A DNA stretch of 8,400 nucleotides, from contig JAKAMK010000035.1 in the NCBI GenBank assembly GCA_021812925.1, positions 1 through 8,400 on the forward strand, written 5' to 3'. Positions 5,446-8,400 of the stretch are shown piece after piece. The DNA is from a bacterium (GTDB lineage: Bacteria; Patescibacteria; Paceibacteria; UBA9973; UBA2103). Every line of letters starts with the position of its first letter. Position 1 is the first letter of the stretch. Below the pieces are notes generated by a model. That model ran no database searches. It was not told where the DNA came from and was given only the letters and a program-made list of their open reading frames with translations. The position numbers and the translations under genes are program-made.

Positions 5446-6300
5446 CTAATCGTTTTCGATTTCCTTCCACGGCATCTCGTGGCCGTTCGGGATGAAGAAG
5501 CCTGCGCTCCCCGCGTGCCCGCCGCCGCCATACTTCGCCGCGAGCTGTGAGACGTCTACCGAACCGTCGCTCCGGATGGAGACACCGAAGCCGTCCGGGT
5601 GTGCAGATACCACGAGCGCGATGGGCGGCAGTTTCTTGTAGAGTAGGCTGCCGATGTGCGAGCGCATGGTGATGGAAGGGAGGGAATTGGCGAAGAGGCA
5701 GCGGTAGCCTTCGAACTCGACCTCCTTTGCGGCCTCGACCGCGATAGCGCAAATCTTCTCGTAGAACTCGTTATACGCATGCGCCTTTGCGAAGAATCCT
5801 GCCCGCCTCTCCGGATCGTTCACCTCGCTCACCATCGCGTCCCACACGGCAAAGTCGTACGGTTGCACGATGAGGTACGTGGCGACGTCTTGCGTCTCGG
5901 GAAGCGCGTAACGGTAAATGTCGTTGTCCTCGATGAATTTCAGAAGTTCCGGCACGGGCGTATCGGGATGGAAGTAGCTCCATGCGATAGTCGCGCCGCT
6001 CCGCTCGTTATCGAATACATGCTCGGGCGCGCTTTCGGTGAGCGCTTTCGAGCTTATGTGGTGGTCGAGCACGACAAGGCGCTTTGCACCCTTCGCGAGT
6101 TCTTCCATCTGGCCGGGCTCCTCGAAAATGAAGTCGAGAATATAGACTTCCTTGCCTGCAAGTCCTTCGGGAAGCGGGTCGCCGTAGCCCGCTTCGATAT
6201 AGTCGGCTGCGTCGCCGAATTTCTTCCACGCTGCGTACGCGGCGCCGAAGCCGTCTGGGCAGCGCTTGTGGTAGATGACGACGATGCTCTTGTCGGTCAT
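5446..6300 (-). CDS. DHH-family phosphoesterase with DHHA1 domain
   Basis: 284 residues. The N-terminal DHH domain has motif I as YHKRCPDGFGAA (H11, D16), an aspartate in YILDF (D56), and the family signature LDHH (D79-H81); D127 in IEDND may be a further ligand. These bind two metal ions. The C-terminal DHHA1 domain has GGGGHAGSAGF (258-268), which grips the nucleotide phosphate. Proteins of this layout include the nanoRNases NrnA and NrnB and some cyclic-dinucleotide or pAp phosphatases; the exact substrate cannot be told from sequence. Start ATG 6300 fits homology and a TAGAAT box seven bases upstream; no Shine-Dalgarno is seen. The preceding methyltransferase gene ends within that box, 10 bases away, so this gene may be read both from its own promoter and by read-through. 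Confidence 0.88.
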   Translation of the reverse strand: MTDKSIVVIYHKRCPDGFGAAYAAWKKFGDAADYIEAGYGDPLPEGLAGKEVYILDFIFEEPGQMEELAKGAKRLVVLDHHISSKALTESAPEHVFDNERSGATIAWSYFHPDTPVPELLKFIEDNDIYRYALPETQDVATYLIVQPYDFAVWDAMVSEVNDPERRAGFFAKAHAYNEFYEKICAIAVEAAKEVEFEGYRCLFANSLPSITMRSHIGSLLYKKLPPIALVVSAHPDGFGVSIRSDGSVDVSQLAAKYGGGGHAGSAGFFIPNGHEMPWKEIEND

Positions 6301-6313
6301 GCAAAAGATTCTA
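6301..6313 (-). promoter_or_regulatory. -10 box TAGAAT made from the upstream stop codon
   Basis: The minus strand reads CGG TAG AAT CTTTTGC ATG. The TAG stop of the methyltransferase gene is the first half of the TAGAAT box (6313 to 6308), and seven bases then lead to the DHH start. Transcription should start on the ATG. The GCGGTAGAAT decamer also occurs before the protease gene at the left end. Confidence 0.5.
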
Positions 6314-7189
6314 CCGCGTAAAGCGCACGTAGATGCCGGCGGGGATGACGCGGGAAGAAGCGGACTCCTTTATCAGCAGTTCGCCGCATTCGCCGTCCAC
6401 CTCTCCGAACGCGCTTTCGACCGCCTGTGCGAAGGAGCGCGGCGCGTAGCCGGCCGCGTAGCCGTTTAGGAGAAAGAACGAGCCGGGCGCATCCGACAGG
6501 AGCTCCTTGAGCGTCGCGAGAAGTGTGGGGAGGTCCTCTTCTATCTTCCAGACTTCGCTCTTTGCGCCGCGGCCGAAGGCGGGCGGGTCGAGAATGATGC
6601 CGTCGTAGCGCGCACCACGGCGGACCTCGCGCTTCGCGAATGCGAGCGCGTCATCGAGTATCCAGCGGATAGAGTCCTCGGGAAGACCTGAGCGGCGTGC
6701 GTTGTCGTGCGCCCAATCGAGCGACTGCTTCGAGGCGTCGACATGCGTGACCTCAGCGCCTCGGAGAGCGGCTGCGACCGACGCGGCGCCGGTGTAGCCG
6801 AAGAGGTTCAAGACGCGCGGGCGCTCCGCGCCCGCGCGCACCTGCGCTTCGATGCGTTCCTTCGTCCACGCCCAGTTCGGCGCCTGCTCGGGGAAGATGC
6901 CCGTGTGCTTGAAATTGGTGAGCTTCGCGCCGAGCTTCATGGCGCCCCACGCGACCTCCCAATCCTCGGGAAGCGGTTTCCGTACGTCCCACGCGCCCTT
7001 CGCTTCGCCGAACGCAAAGACCGCGCTCGCGTCGTCCCAACGCTCGGGCGTGCGTTTGCCCCAGAGCGCCTGCGTTTCCGGGCGCGCCGTGATGACGCTA
7101 CCGAAGCGCTCGAGCTTCATGTTCTCGCCCGAGTCGAGGAGCTCGTAGCCGTCCCACGGCTCGGTGGTGAGGTGTGCGTCGTACCTCAT
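6311..7189 (-). CDS. Class I SAM-dependent methyltransferase, COG1092/RlmI-like without PUA domain
   Basis: 292 residues. The Rossmann-type methyltransferase core starts near residue 125. Motif I is VLNLFGYTGAAS (126-137), with the SAM-ribose acidic residue in VTHVDASK (D151), and motif IV is ILDPPAFGRG (199-208). DPPxFGRG followed by EVWKIEEDL resembles the family that includes the 23S rRNA m5C methyltransferase RlmI and RlmK-type enzymes. The first 120 residues are not a PUA domain but a family-specific N-terminal part (LLDSGENMKLERFG, TGIFPEQAPNW), so rRNA is a likely but unproven substrate. Its ATG overlaps the rlmB TGA as ATGA, which suggests translational coupling; no strong Shine-Dalgarno is seen. 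Its own TAG stop overlaps the -10 box of the next gene. Confidence 0.85.
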   Translation of the reverse strand: MRYDAHLTTEPWDGYELLDSGENMKLERFGSVITARPETQALWGKRTPERWDDASAVFAFGEAKGAWDVRKPLPEDWEVAWGAMKLGAKLTNFKHTGIFPEQAPNWAWTKERIEAQVRAGAERPRVLNLFGYTGAASVAAALRGAEVTHVDASKQSLDWAHDNARRSGLPEDSIRWILDDALAFAKREVRRGARYDGIILDPPAFGRGAKSEVWKIEEDLPTLLATLKELLSDAPGSFFLLNGYAAGYAPRSFAQAVESAFGEVDGECGELLIKESASSRVIPAGIYVRFTR

Positions 7190-7962
7190 GCGAGTAGTTC
7201 CGGATGCTTCTTGCTCCATTCGTAAAAGACGACCGCAGCGGAGACGGCTGCGTTCAGGGACTCCGTGCGCGGATGCATCGGGATAGAGAGCTTCACGTCG
7301 CAGGCGAGGAGCGTCTTTTCGCGGATGCCCTCGCCCTCGTTGCCGATGACGAACGCGGCCGGCGTGTCGAACGCGTCGGTACCGAGGGTCGTCGCGCCGT
7401 CCATCGCGAGCCCGTAGATCCAGAACCCTTTCTTCTTCAGCACCTCGAGCGCGTGGTTCACGTTGCCGATAGAGACGAGCGGGATGCGGAACGCCATGCC
7501 CGCGGAGGTCTTCACGACCGTGCCGGTCACGGGCGCCTGGTTGTGCTCGGGAATGAAAACGCCCGCGAGCCCGAAGGCGGCGGCGCTCCGTATGATGGCG
7601 CCCACGTTGTGCGGGTCCTGCACTTCGCCGAGTACGGCGACCGCCGGATTCTTCGAAAGGTCGAGTCCTGCGATGAATTCGTCGAGCGAGACGAGGAGCT
7701 TTCCGGGATCGATGGTCGCGATGACACCCTGGTGCACCGAATCCTTCCCGACGAGGTTCGTGCCGCGCCCTTGGGCGAGCTCCGCGGTCGGGATGGCGTG
7801 CCGCGCGAGCAGGTCGCGCAGGTCGCGGTCGCGCAGGTCGCGCGCAAGAAAGGCCTTCCGCACGATTTTGGGCGCGCTCGTAAGCGCCTCCATGAGCGCA
7901 TTCTTGCCATAGATATAAATCTTCTCGCTCTTCGGCGACCGCTTTTGACTCCGGTCTTTCAT
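7186..7962 (-). CDS. rlmB: TrmH/SPOUT-family 23S rRNA 2'-O-methyltransferase, RlmB type
   Basis: 258 residues, the normal length for RlmB, which methylates the 2'-OH of a guanosine in the ribosomal P-loop (G2251 in E. coli). The N-terminal substrate-binding domain begins with IYGKNALMEAL (17-27). The knotted SPOUT domain carries all three motifs: DPHNVGAIIRSAAAFG (116-131), with the catalytic-type N119 and R125; VIGNEGEGIR (205-214); and IPMHPRTESLNAAVS (227-241). The closest alternative is another TrmH-family enzyme such as a tRNA Gm18 or rRNA paralogue. ATG 7962 is the only start before the homology and lies a single base after the CCA of tRNA-Val, so the mRNA must be made as a tRNA-mRNA precursor. 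The gene overlaps the next one by four bases. Residues 41-54 are encoded by a 9-bp repeat. Confidence 0.9.
   Translation of the reverse strand: MKDRSQKRSPKSEKIYIYGKNALMEALTSAPKIVRKAFLARDLRDRDLRDLLARHAIPTAELAQGRGTNLVGKDSVHQGVIATIDPGKLLVSLDEFIAGLDLSKNPAVAVLGEVQDPHNVGAIIRSAAAFGLAGVFIPEHNQAPVTGTVVKTSAGMAFRIPLVSIGNVNHALEVLKKKGFWIYGLAMDGATTLGTDAFDTPAAFVIGNEGEGIREKTLLACDVKLSIPMHPRTESLNAAVSAAVVFYEWSKKHPELLA
7810..7842. repeat. Short in-gene repeat CAGGTCGCG in rlmB
   Basis: Three copies of CAGGTCGCG (7810-7818, 7819-7827, 7834-7842), the last preceded by a GTCGCG part-copy. They encode the RDLRDRDLRD stretch in the linker of the N-terminal domain. The reading frame is preserved. Confidence 0.6.
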
Positions 7963-7963
7963 G

Positions 7964-8039
7964 TGGTGCGCGGTGAGGGACTTGAACCCCCGACCCCATC
8001 CACGTCAAGGAAGTGCTCTACCAACTGAGCTAACCGCGC
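7964..8039 (-). tRNA. tRNA-Val(GAC), CCA encoded
   Basis: 76 nt with a complete cloverleaf. The acceptor GCGCGGT pairs fully with ACCGCGC. The D arm is GCTC/GAGC. The anticodon arm is CTTCC, loop TTGACGT, GGATG. The T arm is GGGGG, TTCAAGT, CCCTC. Discriminator A is followed by genomic CCA. Anticodon GAC reads GUC/GUU. One oddity is a U-U mismatch at 28-42 in the anticodon stem. One base (C) separates the CCA from the rlmB ATG. ValS, its charging enzyme, is encoded in the same window. Confidence 0.95.
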
Positions 8040-8363
<324 letters not shown>

Positions 8364-8400
8364 CAATCTAAACCAAACCGTAAGAGAACATGATTCCTTT

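Noticed and set aside
7810..7842. The CAGGTCGCG repeats as a regulatory site
   Set aside because: They are in frame within rlmB and explained by the RDLR-rich peptide.
6311..8008. A 565-codon open frame joining the tRNA-Val region to the methyltransferase
   Set aside because: It merely extends the methyltransferase frame upstream across rlmB and part of the tRNA. Family homology and the ATGA overlap place the start at 7189.
8390..8400. ATG at 8390 as the start of a plus-strand gene
   Set aside because: Only 11 bases remain in the window; nothing can be judged.

Overview
The window is GC-rich and densely coded. It reads as a piece of a small bacterial chromosome, most likely a member of the Patescibacteria/CPR and perhaps a Parcubacteria lineage such as Kaiserbacteria. 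That placement is inferred from gene style: a short valyl-tRNA synthetase without its C-terminal tail, a TsaD carrying two extra loops, very short intergenic gaps, -10 boxes sitting directly on start codons, and an unrecognised small protein. TGA is used as a stop (end of rlmB), so the code is the standard bacterial one. No mobile element, CRISPR array or defence gene is visible.

Layout, left to right. (1) 1-502, minus: 5' part of a PrsW-family membrane protease, running off the left edge. (2) 503-598: intergenic, with a mirrored array of seven-base units and the protease promoter. (3) 599-2770, minus: valS. (4) 2771-2876: divergent promoters. (5) 2877-3425, plus: a 182-residue unrecognised protein with its own promoter, strong Shine-Dalgarno and intrinsic terminator. 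(6) 3460-4737, minus: tsaD. (7) 4738-4760: a 23-bp gap in which one symmetric AT-rich core supplies -10 boxes in both directions. (8) 4761-5324, plus: orn. (9) 5325-5445: a GC-rich nested inverted repeat between convergent genes. (10) 5446-8039, minus: tRNA-Val(GAC), rlmB and a class I methyltransferase, packed with 1-nt and -4-nt junctions, then a DHH phosphoesterase with its own -10 box. (11) 8040-8276: a non-coding, hairpin-rich spacer. (12) 8277-8363, minus: tRNA-Ser(CGA).

The theme is translation and RNA turnover. There are two tRNAs, the synthetase that charges one of them (ValS and tRNA-Val are both here), TsaD for the t6A modification of ANN-decoding tRNAs, an rRNA 2'-O-methyltransferase, a probable RNA base methyltransferase, and two possible enzymes for the last step of RNA decay (Orn and a DHH-family protein). 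The most distinctive sequence-level features are the leaderless-looking promoters, the divergent tsaD/orn promoter, the period-7 repeats (one in a gap, one inside tsaD), the structured spacers, and the orphan gene at 2877-3425. I did not find a convincing new multi-gene system; the candidates below are mostly regulatory and structural.
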